This document shows, piece by piece, positions 10,161-19,472 of a stretch of 25,486 nucleotides of DNA (the first letter of the stretch is position 1; each line of letters begins with the position of its first letter). Source of the DNA: Saccoglossus kowalevskii (lineage: Eukaryota; Hemichordata; Enteropneusta; Harrimaniidae); assembly GCF_000003605.2 (NCBI RefSeq), contig NW_003151261.1, positions 143,399-168,884 of the forward strand, read 5' to 3'. Below the pieces are notes generated by a model. It searched no databases and had not been told where the DNA came from. It saw only the letters and a list, made by a program, of their open reading frames with translations. Made by a program: the position numbers and the translations under genes.

Positions 10161-11372
10161 GATTGTCTAAAATGGGTACTAACGATTGTCTGGGATGGAT
10201 ACTATCAATTGTCTGGGATGGATAGTATTGGTTGTCTGGAATGGGTACCATTGGTTGTCTGGGATGGGTACTATTGTTTGTCTAAGATGGGTATTATTGG
10301 TTGTCTGGGATGAGTACTATCAATTGTCTGGGATGGATAGTATTGGTTGTCTGGAATGGGTACCATTGGTTGTCTGGGATGGGTACTATTTGTCTAAGAT
10401 GGGTATTATTGGTTGTCTGGGATGAGTACTATCAATTGTCTGGGATGGATAGTATTGGTTGTCTGGAATGGGTACCATTGGTTGTCTGGGATGGGTACTA
10501 TTGTTTGTCTAAGATGGGTATTATTGGTTGTCTGGGATGGGTACTATTGGTTGTTTTGGATGGGTACTATCAGTTGTCTGGGATGGGTACTATCAGTTGT
10601 CTGCGATGAGTACTATCAGTTGTCTGTGATGGGTACTATCAGTTGTCTGTGATGGGTACTATCAGATGTCTGGGATGGGTACTATCAGTTGTCTGTGATG
10701 GGTACTATCAGTTGTCTGTGATGGGTACTATCAGTTGTCTGTGATGGGTACTATCAGTTGTCTGGGATGGGTACTATCAGTTGTCTGTGATGGGTACTAT
10801 CAGTTGTCTGTGATGGGTACTATCAGTTGTCTGGGATGGGTACTATCAGTTGTCTGTGATGGGTACTATCAGTTGTCTGTGATGGGTACTATCAGTTGTC
10901 TGTGATGGGTACTATCAGTTGTCTGTGATGGGTACTGTCAGTTGTCTGTGATGGGTACTATCAGTTGTCTGGGATGGGTACTATCAGTTGTCTGATGGGT
11001 ACTATCAGTTGTCTGTGATGGGTACTATCAGTTGTCTGTGATGGGTACTATCAGTTGTCTGGGATGGGTACTATCTGTTGTCTGTGATGGGTATTATCAG
11101 TTGTCTGTGATGGGTACTATCAGTTGTCTGTGATGGGTACTATCAGTTGTCTGTGATGGGTACTATCGGTTGTCTGTGATGGGTACTATCAGTTGTCTGT
11201 GATGGGTACTATCAGTTGTCTGTGATGGGTACTATCAGTTGTCTGTGATGGGTACTATCAGTTGTCTGTGATGGGTACTATCAGTTGTCTGTGATGGGTA
11301 CTATCAGTTGTCTGTGATGGGTACTATCAGTTGTCTGTGATATAGCTGTCATCTATTGTCTGACATGGGTGC
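10161..11372. repeat. 23-bp minisatellite, about 52 units
   Basis: The unit is TATCAGTTGTCTGTGATGGG plus TAC (23 bp). The left third (10161-10550) is more varied and has a five-unit higher-order repeat: CAATTGTCTGGGATGGATAG recurs at 10206, 10321 and 10433, that is 115 and 112 bp apart, the 3-bp loss being in TACTATTTGTCT. The right two thirds (10570-11340) are nearly uniform, differing mainly by GGGATGGG versus GTGATGGG. A final decayed unit ends near 11372. Since 23 is not a multiple of 3, frames on the plus strand overlap in repeated short runs that mean nothing. Confidence 0.97.
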
Positions 11373-11712
11373 GAATCTTATACTGTACATATTTGGGAAT
11401 CAGTGAATTTTGATAGAATCCTGCAATGAGACAGTGATTGCCAAGTCATCTAGTATTCAAACAATCATTTTACCTAAAAAATATAATGAGTGAATATTTT
11501 GTGATGAAAAAACAAACATGAATTCTAACTGCATAACATCTATAAAAGCGAATCAATAAGAATTAGACCAAGATACAGAAAATGTACATGTACAGCATTG
11601 TTGTGTTCTGTTTTTACAATGAACAGGTTTTACTATAACTTTAACTCCTAGTGCAGATAATGTATAAATATGAACATGTGCAATTTATACATGTATTTTG
11701 GAACAAATCCTG
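11373..11712. other. Non-coding stretch
   Basis: Nothing supported. TACATGTA occurs at 11585 and 11688. Confidence 0.4.
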
Positions 11713-11736
11713 ATTTATTTATTTATTTATTTATTT

Positions 11737-11798
<62 letters not shown>

Positions 11799-11817
11799 TG
11801 TTTGTTTGTTTGTTTGT
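11713..11817. repeat. Compound tetranucleotide microsatellite (ATTT)7(ATTG)14(TTTG)5
   Basis: Perfect runs of three tetranucleotides follow one another: seven ATTT (11713-11740), fourteen ATTG (11741-11796) and five TTTG (11797-11816). Each motif differs from the next by one base. An imperfect TTTA/TTTG tail continues to about 11873. Confidence 0.97.
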
Positions 11818-11873
11818 ATATTCATTTATTTAATATTTATTCATTTAATTCATTTATTTATTTGTTTGTTTGT

Positions 11874-12664
11874 GATCGATTGCACAAATGATGGAAGGAA
11901 TGTAATATGATTGATTATGAGTAAAAGAATGAATGAATGATTGGAAACAGTCAATCATTTTTACATCTCCTGGTGCCCTTTCCTCAGTATGATGATGTCA
12001 TTAACTTTGCCATTTACACATCAAGTATTTAATATGATTTATCAAGCTGGCAGCTGCTGAGAATTTGAAACCTGTGTGAGCAGGTGAAATGTTCTTAACT
12101 TTCAGTATACAGACAGCTGTATTGATGAATAGCCTTAAATGCAGTGTCTTGACGTGCTACTCTCAATTTATAGTCTGTTGAGTGGGAAATAAAGCGAGCA
12201 GGTAGAGCCTCATCTTGTTTCTATTTATTTGGTTTAAAAACTCAGGAATATACATACTTAACTCCCAGGAGTCCATTCAATCTCACATCTCTCCACCTTT
12301 TGCTTAACCATTCACCTTGCAATGACACGTATGTATATCAAATTTTCATTTGTTTACAGCAAATTATATGTTACAATTATTCTAGATGAATTTTTCGAAA
12401 TGTTCATTTAAAGAAAATATGTTGTCACCCACAGAATATATATTTTCACACTGTGAAGTCATTTGATTATAGTTTTGACTAACCAGCATGCAAATGTCTG
12501 TTAACAAATGTCTGGTAACAAATGTCGCTCACATATTGTCTGTAAGTTGTTTTTTAGCAGGGATATATGTATTTAATAACAATAACATTGAATAACGACT
12601 GATTCCCAACTTCGCATGCAAAGTTCAACAGCCTATATACAAAATTAATAAAAAGTGTATTTAC
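11874..12664. other. Non-coding stretch
   Basis: No supported gene. A short GAATGAATGAATGATTGG run near 11930 is related to the preceding microsatellite. Confidence 0.35.
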
Positions 12665-12769
12665 AGTGGCATACAATCTTTCAATTTCATTCATAATTTG
12701 ATGAAAATGATTTTTCATAATGTTAGCTTCTTCTTGTTTGAGAAATGGCTGAATATGTTGGGTAATCAA
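12665..12769 (-). CDS. Candidate internal exon (minus strand; plus strand also possible)
   Basis: On the minus strand a canonical acceptor ends at 12770: branch-like CTAAT, then nine Ts and AG. The exon gives exactly 35 open codons, phase 0 at both ends, to a GTAAAT donor (12664-12659). The peptide begins LITQHIQPFLKQEEANIM and looks like an amphipathic helix. It joins in phase to the exon at 13076-13124, with an inverted-repeat element in the intron between. However, the plus strand of nearly the same DNA (12667-12761) also has an acceptor (TATTTACAG), 31 open codons in the same codon register and a GTAATC donor. I favour minus because of the acceptor and more G in codon position 1. Family unknown. 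Confidence 0.35.
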
Positions 12770-12816
12770 CTAAAAAAAAATTAATATTAGAGCTACCATG
12801 GCTACTTGTTGAGATA

Positions 12817-13030
12817 TACTGTAAATGTATTAATTATTCACTAGGTTTTAATTTCTCTATTTTTGCTGATAAGTCAAATTCGCTGAAAATTATATTCATG
12901 TGAATATGTAAAATAACATAGAACTCATTGTTTTTCTGACAAATTTTTGAACTTATAACCGAGTGAAAAGGCTTGAAAATCAAAATAGTGAAATTAAATG
13001 CCAGTGAAAATAAATGATTTTACAATAGTA
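12817..13030. mobile_element. Small inverted-repeat element (MITE), TACTGTAAAT type
   Basis: The left arm has TACTGTAAATG and then ATTCACTAGGTTTTAATTTC. The reverse-complemented right arm has TACTATTGTAAAATC and then TTCACTGGCATTTAATTTC. Arm similarity runs over about 50 bases. At 214 bp it is within a base of the copy at 20163-20375. It sits in the intron between the two exon candidates flanking it. Part of the left arm (ATTCACTAGGTTTT) recurs at 15985-15998. Confidence 0.65.
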
Positions 13031-13075
13031 TAAGAGTAATTGAAGCATACCTAAGCAGAGCTTCTTATCACATAC

Positions 13076-13124
13076 CATAATGACTGACTTGTGAAGCCCT
13101 TCAGATGTTTTGGATGATAAATTT
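13076..13124 (-). CDS. Candidate internal exon (minus strand; plus strand also possible)
   Basis: The minus-strand acceptor CTGTGTTTAATCAG ends at 13125 and the donor ATG-GTATGT starts at 13075. The 49-bp exon has one base completing an earlier codon, then 16 codons reading NLSSKTSEGLHKSVIM, ending in phase 0 to match the next exon. On the plus strand, 13105-13145 likewise has an acceptor (GCCCTTCAG), 13 open codons reading VLDDKFLIKHSRE and a donor (GAG-GTATAA), and also joins in phase to the plus reading of 12667-12761. Only one strand is likely to be real. No family is recognised. Confidence 0.3.
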
Positions 13125-13145
13125 CTGATTAAACACAGCCGTGAG

Positions 13146-13862
13146 GTATAATTTTTGCATTCCACAGTATCATTGATTCATAGAAATTCAGCATTCATAT
13201 AGCAATATATATTGTACATGTATATGTCTAATCTTAGCTGACATTCCAAATAACATACATGGCTGGTAATTATATCTATATAATAATTAGGATTGTATTA
13301 ACGTCAATGTCATGTGTGCTCTGTACCAGGTCAGGTAGAGGTAATGGGGTAATAATATTCAGTCGTTAGGATTTTACGATATTGCAATGCTCATATGTCT
13401 ACGTCCCATAATTACCTTTACAGATACATTGTATCACCGAAAATTATCAAATTTGCAGTTTATAAACATTTTCATTAATTCGACCAATATTATCTCCACT
13501 ATCTGTCATCATTTAAGGAAAATAAGCTTTCATTTATGATTAGTATGATAATAAGGTTTGCCATTTGAGTTGCTATGGTTACCAATATTAAAATTACAAT
13601 CTTGTAATGGTTCCAGGTTGAATAGAAAATGTAATATTTGCAAGGTTATTAAACTATTAAAGAAGCATTAGCTTGGAGGTTTCAGCAGTTTCTCTAATGC
13701 TGATTCTGACTGTCAACTTATGATTAACAATTCCTAATATAGGTTGATTTCTGTTGAAAATGTCTAATCACAATGGTTTGCTCCTTCTCTGTAGTGATCA
13801 GTTTCATATCAAGTGTAAATTAATTTTTCTCAATACTTGTTTCCAAACTGCTATAATTAGCA
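13146..13862. other. Non-coding stretch
   Basis: No supported gene. A strong plus-strand acceptor-like sequence (GCTCCTTCTCTGTAG, ending about 13794) has no good donor partner. Confidence 0.35.
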
Positions 13863-14319
13863 GATATTAGGGATATAATGTCAATAATTTTGGCTTTTTT
13901 GTAAAACTGTGATGAAAATATTAAAGTAAGTAAATACTAGTATGTAAATTATTTCTAATTTCAGGTTTCAATTGTTGATTCCATAATTGTTGATAACATA
14001 ATTGATACAACCAGAATAGCATAAGATTATTTCCTGTATATGGCATGTTGATCGAGGAATTTGTCATGTGACACATAATTCTTTGCAAATAATATCGGAT
14101 ATTAGGGATATAATGTCAATAATTTTGGCTTTTTGTAAAATTGTGATGAAAATATTAAAGTAAGTAAATACTAGTATGTAAATTATTTCTAATTTCAGGT
14201 TTCAATTGTTGATTCCATAATCTGTTGATACAACCAGAATAGCATAAGATTATTTCCTGTATATGGCATGCTGATCGAGGAATTTGTCATGTGACACATA
14301 ATTCTTTGCAAATAATATC
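13863..14319. repeat. Tandem duplication of a 235-bp segment
   Basis: GATATTAGGGATATAATGTC starts at 13863 and again at 14098. The two copies (13863-14097 and 14098-14319) are almost identical. The second lacks a T in a poly(T) run and about 11 bases around ATAATTGTTGATAACATAA, and has a few substitutions. The high identity points to a recent duplication or ongoing homogenisation. Each copy carries a GTAAGT and a TTTCTAATTTCAG 39 bases apart, too close for a usual animal intron. Confidence 0.95.
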
Positions 14320-14615
14320 ATATATTGTTTTATACCAGTATTTCAATTGCCTGAATCAGTCATTTAGATTGGTAGAGAGCATGTTTTTAATTTTATTATT
14401 GTCGTGAACAAATCTTACGATATACTCACATCTGGGAGGTGGTTATAATTCCTTGATACATGTACAGTTCTGTGTGAATTGGTGGTGAAATGGTCAAGGA
14501 AAATCATGCTCAATTCAAACTTTGGCATCTACATATATACTGTACATATAGATTGTATGTGGCTTACATGGAATCATTCCATTGCATAGAATTTAACACA
14601 TCTCATGTCAAAATC

Positions 14616-14814
14616 CTGTAAAATACTTTTTTTACTTGTAATTTATTTTCGCTGAAGTAATGATTCAGTGAAAATAAAATCCAGCGAATATACTTTTTTT
14701 CCTATTTTTTACGTTCAACTCATCAAAATTCAGTGAAAATAAATTCCATACAAAATCGCCCAAAAGTCTCATCAGCGAAAATTAATCCCAGCTAAAATCA
14801 AGTATTTCACAGTA
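14616..14814. mobile_element. Small inverted-repeat element (MITE), TACTGTAAAATA type
   Basis: The left end reads CTGTAAAATACTTTTTTTAC. The reverse-complemented right end reads CTGTGAAATACTTGATTTTA. Inner arms both reach TTTATTTTCGCTGA or TTAATTTTCGCTGA. The body shares GATTCAGTGAAAATAAAATC, then CAGCGAAT, and CAACTCATCAAAA, with the copy at 20163-20375. About 199 bp; no coding capacity. Confidence 0.75.
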
Positions 14815-14845
14815 CTTGATTTTAGTGTTTGTTTTAATACAACTA

Positions 14846-15131
14846 AAATGGCCAGTAGGCGACTATCTTTGGATGACAGATTGTGCGTATGCCATGATAT
14901 GATATCTATCTACATGTATGTGTGAATTATTCATAGGCATGTACAAGATATATGTTGGAATAGATTTGTCAAAACGAAAATGCCCACCAGTCGGCCGTCT
15001 TGAGTTGAATTTACAAATCAAAGTGAGGTGCATCAACTACCGGTACTCGCATTCTTTCCACCATGTTTGAAAACAAATTATTGGTGTATTTTTACAACCA
15101 AAATGGCAACCGGGTGGCCATCTTTCCCCTA
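14846..15131. repeat. Three degenerate copies of a CpG-bearing motif about 125-130 bp apart
   Basis: AAAATGGCCAGTAGGCGAC with TATCTT (14846), AAAATGCCCACCAGTCGGCC with GTCTT (14979) and AAAATGGCAACCGGGTGGCC with ATCTT (15102) share the frame AAAATGGC...GGCCATCTT. Spacing is about 133 and 123 bp. The core approaches a palindrome (GGCC...GGCC). This looks like an old tandem or dispersed repeat, not coding. Confidence 0.5.
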
Positions 15132-15432
15132 ATCCCGAAATCATCACATATGTATTAAGTAAGTAAGGTTTGAAGAGATTTGGTCATGGTATGTCTGAGA
15201 TTCACAAACACACACACAAAAGTACCTACAGAGACATCCCAAGTCAAAAAAACACCAACAATTTTGCTGTTTTATTGTCTAAAATTAATAAAACAAATAG
15301 TCAAAATTATTGTATAAAAGTTTAGTGGGAAAAATTAAAAGGAAACAGATCTTTATAATTTAACCTCTGTGTTTTCACACTTAATGTATCTCAGACATGT
15401 CTGAGCCAAGTGCATAAAATGAATTATTTCTC

Positions 15433-15600
15433 GAGTTCACGTGAGTGCCATGAAGTCTTGTCCACACGTGAGGAGATCACATTGCTAATGTGCCTATAAG
15501 GCCTATTGAGTTCACATGAGAACTGTGAAGTCTTGTCTACACTGGAGGAGATCACATTGCCGATGGTTAAAAGACCTATTGAGTTCACATGAGAGAGCCA
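15433..15600. repeat. Short tandem repeat, unit 73-75 bp, 2.3 copies
   Basis: GAGTTCAC occurs at 15433, 15508 and 15581. Units share GAAGTCTTGTCYACAC and GAGGAGATCACATTGC. The first copy contains two CACGTG E-boxes (15438 and 15465); they are changed to CACATG and CACTGG in the second. Confidence 0.8.
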
Positions 15601-15889
15601 ACCCTTTTAGCATATAGCTTTTGATTACTTCATGAATTGGACTAGCTATATATCGATACTTTTAAATAATGTGAATTATCAAACCAAATTCATACTATTC
15701 ACATTTAGTCTAGCTGCTCCTTTCAACTAGAATGTTGATATTAAATTGACAAACCTTTTAATCAAACACTAAACACCATATCTGAAACTGTTCACATAGA
15801 TTTGAAGTGATGATGAAATTTAGTAAAAGTTTAAGAAAATGTGAAAATTGAATTTTTGACAGAAAAAATATCTGGCACTCAAGGGTTAA
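15598..15889. mobile_element. TTAA-type non-autonomous DNA element, family 1 copy B
   Basis: The right end is GGCACTCAAGGG followed by TTAA (15886-15889). The left end is CCAA then CCCTTTTAGCATAT (15602). Reverse-complemented, the right end reads CCCTTGAGTGCC, matching the inverted ends of the copy at 5235-5962. Positions 15718-15766 align with 5853-5906 in opposite orientation. The copy is about 284 bp inside the flanks, against about 720 bp for copy A. No coding capacity. Confidence 0.55.
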
Positions 15890-16440
15890 GTTGCACTACC
15901 TGATATGTATATGCCATGTATCGCTACTACAAATGTACAGAATAAGAAATATTCACTGTGTTGAATTCTAAAATGCTGCAGGGATATTCACTAGGTTTTG
16001 AATTTACTGCTTTGTGAAGAAAACAATAAATTATATTTTTAACTTTGCATATTCACTGTGTTTCAATTAAGCCATAATCTTTTAGCCAACTTAATAGCAT
16101 TTTCTTGCATACTGGTCATTGCATGGCTACAATGTGCTGAGCACAAAAAGAGGCTAATGTCTGTCTGTATGTGTGGATGGATGAATGTATCACAATATCT
16201 TGTGAACCACTGGGTAGATTTGGTACATAAATATACTTCATGATGAACTCCAGGCCTGATTAGATATTGGTACAAATTTATACATATTAATCAGGTAATT
16301 TGCATACAAATTAACTATTTGTTGATAACCTAATACTTTAATTCTCTGAAGGTGATCGCTGTGGCTTAATTTTATATAGATTCAGATTCAGCTGATAAGA
16401 GATAATGCTTAAAATAAGTTAAAAATCACACCATTCTAAG
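15890..16440. other. Non-coding stretch with repeat-like pieces
   Basis: ATTCACTAGGTTTT at 15985 is an isolated arm of the inverted-repeat family. About 16155-16310 (CACAATATCTTGTGAACCAC and following) has the look of a dispersed invertebrate repeat. Frames of 60-70 codons here begin without support on either strand. Confidence 0.3.
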
Positions 16441-16557
16441 TAGTATTACTTTTGATAATCTGTATCTGTAATATATCATGCCGATTGAAAAAGTGGTGTG
16501 AATTGCGAGATGATCCTAAAATTAAATCTACATTTCTAGAAATTCTAGTGCAAATTA
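16441..16557 (+). CDS. Candidate internal exon (plus strand), helical protein
   Basis: A frame open from 16440 to 16641 contains WCELRDDPKIKSTFLEILVQ, charged and helical in character. A consensus donor, GTGAGT, starts at 16558, leaving one base of a codon. The start is uncertain: AAG at 16440 follows CACACCATTCT, while the AAG just before TGG (16494) has a poor pyrimidine tract. The next candidate exon (16945) needs exactly the two bases that complete the codon, giving Ile then Asp-Lys-Ile. I do not recognise the family; a HEAT-like helical repeat is only an impression. Confidence 0.35.
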
Positions 16558-16944
16558 GTGAGTCTGTGAAAGAACTGGTCTCTGTTCGTCTCAGACTGAT
16601 TTCGCTAATTTTTATTTTTTGCTTATTAGGGAAGCTTGTCTAATTCTGTGCAAAATTTCACTCATTTCAGTTTACGCATCAAACATCATCGCATATCATC
16701 GTATATTGTTATGAATGTTGCATGCTCTTATGTTCTAAATACTTGATTCACTCAAAATAAGTTCCATATTTCACTCCATTCTCATTAGTTATAGATTTAA
16801 TTTTGATAATCTGAATTGTACTGTGCTGTGCAGGTAATAAAAACATGTTTTTTGTATTCATGAGTGTACTTGTGTACACATTGCATTGTAGATTGATATC
16901 CTGTACCACAGCTGTAACGTTCAATCTTACTTTCTGATTTGCAG

Positions 16945-17004
16945 TTGATAAAATTAGTCACACCTCAGTGGTTTTCAATGACATGTTGAACATGTTGATG
17001 TTTG
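16945..17004 (+). CDS. Candidate internal exon (plus strand)
   Basis: A strong acceptor (CTTACTTTCTGATTTGCAG) ends at 16944. After two bases the frame reads DKISHTSVVFNDMLNMLMF. Donors are weak: TTTG-GTGTGA at 17005 (phase 1, fits the next exon) or TTG-GTGATT at 17022 (phase 0). Joined to the previous exon, the junction reads LVQIIDKISHT, a natural-looking helix. The other two frames stop early. Support is the acceptor plus phase agreement; the product is unknown. Confidence 0.35.
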
Positions 17005-17183
17005 GTGTGAAATGCCACTTGGTGATTACCTGATTGCCTACTGGCACTGTGATTGATGATTGTCAAACTGAGCTATAGTGAAATCAACCAATGTACATGC
17101 TACGAATAAGATTTGTTGGCACCACACACACACTTGTTCTCCGGTACATGTCTTAATACTTTCCATATGTGTTGCTGTTTTAG

Positions 17184-17213
17184 TTGTATTTTCTCTGTTA
17201 CAAGCTAAATATG
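17184..17213 (+). CDS. Candidate short exon of 30 bp (plus strand)
   Basis: It lies between a strong acceptor (ATGTGTTGCTGTTTTAG, ending at 17183) and a donor (ATG-GTAATA at 17214). In the phase offered by the previous exon it reads VFSLLQAKY and leaves one base, which fits the exon at 22557. Such short exons arise by chance easily, so confidence is low. Confidence 0.22.
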
Positions 17214-17253
17214 GTAATACAGTATATTTGCAGTCATTTTCAATGTTTATAAT

Positions 17254-17309
17254 TCATCATCATCATCATCATTGTCATCGTCATCATCATTATCATTATC
17301 ATCATCATG
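17254..17309. repeat. Imperfect CAT trinucleotide microsatellite
   Basis: Runs of CAT with occasional TGT, CGT and TAT units. In one plus frame it reads as histidine-rich, but that frame starts at GTG and has no other support. Confidence 0.85.
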
Positions 17310-17941
17310 GTGCATTTAAAAAACTGTCTTTTAATTTAATTCGTGTGATTCAAGGTCAAAAAATAGTAATTATAAACGTTGGTCCCGTCTGAATATTTCA
17401 TCCTTCATTTGCATATTCATGCTTACCTTATATCGCTGGTGCACTTCTTGACAACTAATAAATTAATAGGTTTATAATAATTTTATTATGATGGATTTTG
17501 TAAGACTGTCAGGCTACCATCAACAGTTTAACAGGTTTTACTAATCTTTATCAGGTGATTTCAGTTATTAAATTTTTAACACATCCTACGAGAAATAAAC
17601 AAAATTTTCAACACTGTCGCAAATGCAGGGCCAGCGAGAAAGTTTTTAAATTATGTAATCATAAGGCATATGAAAAAAAAAAACCATCATGCAGCATTCA
17701 AGGCTAGAAAATTTTACTCTGATAGGTGAGATGCAGAAAATCAGAAGATTTTTTTGTTATTCTTGAGCTATATAGATTTGTCTTCAGGATAATGTTTGTA
17801 ATCAGATTGTTGCCTTTCCTGTATCAATTGTATGTGAAGTTTTGTATAGAAATGTATTTTACAGAAATGAGATACAAGACTGACTCATAATCCATTGAAT
17901 ATATTGATAAAGCTATACTTCCCAGTGGAGGAATGTGATAC
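17310..17941. other. Non-coding stretch
   Basis: No supported gene. A 28-bp minus-strand segment (17429-17456) lies between a good acceptor (ATTAATTTATTAG) and an excellent donor (AAG-GTAAGC). It could bridge other minus-strand candidates in phase, but it is too short to call. Confidence 0.35.
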
Positions 17942-18338
17942 TGCGGTCTGCCAACACTGAATAAAATTACTTTCCAGCACACACTGTGGCCCGCCAAAAC
18001 TCTTTTTCAGACAATTTCTACACTATGGTCTGCCAAAACAGAATAAAATTACTTTCCAACACACACTGTGGTCTGCCAAAACAGAATAAAATTACTTTCC
18101 AGCACACACTGTGGCCCGCCAACACTCCTTTTCAGACATTTCAACTCTGTGGTCAGCCAACACTGAATAAAATTACTTTCCAGCACATACTGTGGTCTGC
18201 CAACACTTCTTTTCAGACATTTCAACACTGTGATCTGCCAAAACAGAATAAAATTTCATTCCAACACACACTGTGGTCTGCCAAAACAGAATAAAATTTC
18301 GTTCCAGCACACACTGTGGTCTGCTAACACAGAATAAT
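17942..18338. repeat. Array mixing two related units of 43 and 38-39 bp
   Basis: Unit A (43 bp) has TGTGGTCTGCCAAAACAG, then AATAAAATTACTTTCCAGCA. Unit B (38-39 bp) starts the same way (TGTGG...GCCAACACT) but continues CTTTTCAGACATTTCAACAC. Unit starts fall at 17942, 17985, 18024, 18067, 18110, 18148, 18191, 18229, 18272 and 18315, giving the order A B A A B A B A A and a partial A. No protein is implied; the 102-codon plus frame across it starts at GTG. Confidence 0.95.
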
Positions 18339-19348
18339 TATTAATTATGTATATCATACATCATTTAATATCATTTGTACATAGAATGTATATGCTGTAA
18401 ATTTATTTTGAGAAATAACAGTTTTCAGCTGAATTAATTCTTTGGTTCAATGTCAAAATGTTATGATACTTGAGTTCTGACAACTGATACTGCATATAAT
18501 TTTCAGAATATGGAAAAATAACCAAATATTGTCATTATGGTATATTATTGTTAAACAGACAACATTACAGATTTTAGTCATTTTAAATGTGTGTTTTTGT
18601 CTGTGGTACAATACAGTACAATAAAATACATTCATTTTTGTTTAGTTATTTATGATATACAAAGAAATATTTTTCTTTTTTAAAGACAGGAACATTCAGA
18701 TTTTTTGGGTAATTTTACTTGCAAAATCGTCAATAATGGTCATCACCCCTTAAAACCAAAAATTGTTTTTTTTTAGCTGTATGGGACATGATTATAAAAA
18801 AGCCCTAATTTCTATGTACGGACATTTAAACTGTACAATTATATGCATTGGGCGATAAGCTATTTACAAAGACATTGCCAGATTCACAAACTGTGAAGCA
18901 CATACACATATGTATAGTGGACATGCTTTCTGTTAGCACATCTGGAAAACTGCTTTCACAATCATTCTTAGATATATATGTGCCTTTGGGAATGAACCAC
19001 TTATGAAAGGAAATTGAATTCCAAATTCATATGTTCTTCCAAAGGCTAAATAATTATTTTCAAATTTCCTGTCATTTTAAAATTGCTCATGTCATTAGGG
19101 AAGTATAGCATATGTGAAAAAACAAGGAAAATCAACTATGTCTGTATAGGTTGGAGTTCCCTTGGGACACTGTAATGACAGCGTATACTTCAATCAATGA
19201 CTATAACTGTGATCTTGGTTGGAATTAATATGTTTGTTACAGTGATTTCCTGTTTTAGCTTTTTGCACATCTGAGTGTCGGCTCCACTTCATTTCTTCAT
19301 TATCAATATATATAATAGTGAGATGGATTGATATAATTTGAACCTTAC
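18339..19348. other. Non-coding stretch
   Basis: No supported gene or array was seen. Confidence 0.4.
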
Positions 19349-19472
19349 CTTTGATGTCGTTGCCTAGATACAATGGCCGTGTTGGAGGTTTGTGCTCATT
19401 GTAACAGTATATTCCAGGAATATACCCAAGGGTTATGATTATTCTGTTACTTAGAGAATATTTGTTGTCTGC
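19349..19472 (-). CDS. Weak candidate exon (minus strand)
   Basis: A minus-strand frame is open for 108 codons (19520-19194) from a TTG. A good donor, AAAG-GTAAGG, cuts it at 19349, and CTCCCTTCACACAAG gives an acceptor ending at 19473. The 41 codons between include YSLSNRIIITLGYIPG and end RPLYLGNDIK plus one base. G+C content is above that of the flanks. The plus strand offers a rival: acceptor GTCGTTGCCTAG, then ACAATGG and a short Cys-x-x-Cys frame to a TGA. Strand and reality are unsettled. Confidence 0.22.

Noticed and set aside
10119..10652. Several overlapping plus-strand frames rich in Gly-Tyr-Trp-Leu
   Set aside because: They are translations of the 23-bp minisatellite. The same peptide recurs because three units make 69 bases.
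10161..11372. CRISPR-like appearance of regular repeats
   Set aside because: Units abut directly without unique spacers, and the setting is animal-type DNA. The same applies to the 24-bp array.
13926..13964. 39-bp intron with GTAAGT and TTTCAG
   Set aside because: Too short for a usual animal intron; flanking frames are not convincing. The same pair recurs in the duplicate copy.
17078..17392. Histidine-rich 104-codon protein
   Set aside because: It starts at GTG and its histidines come from the CAT microsatellite.
17986..18294. 102-codon plus-strand protein
   Set aside because: It starts at GTG and lies wholly inside the 43/38-bp array.
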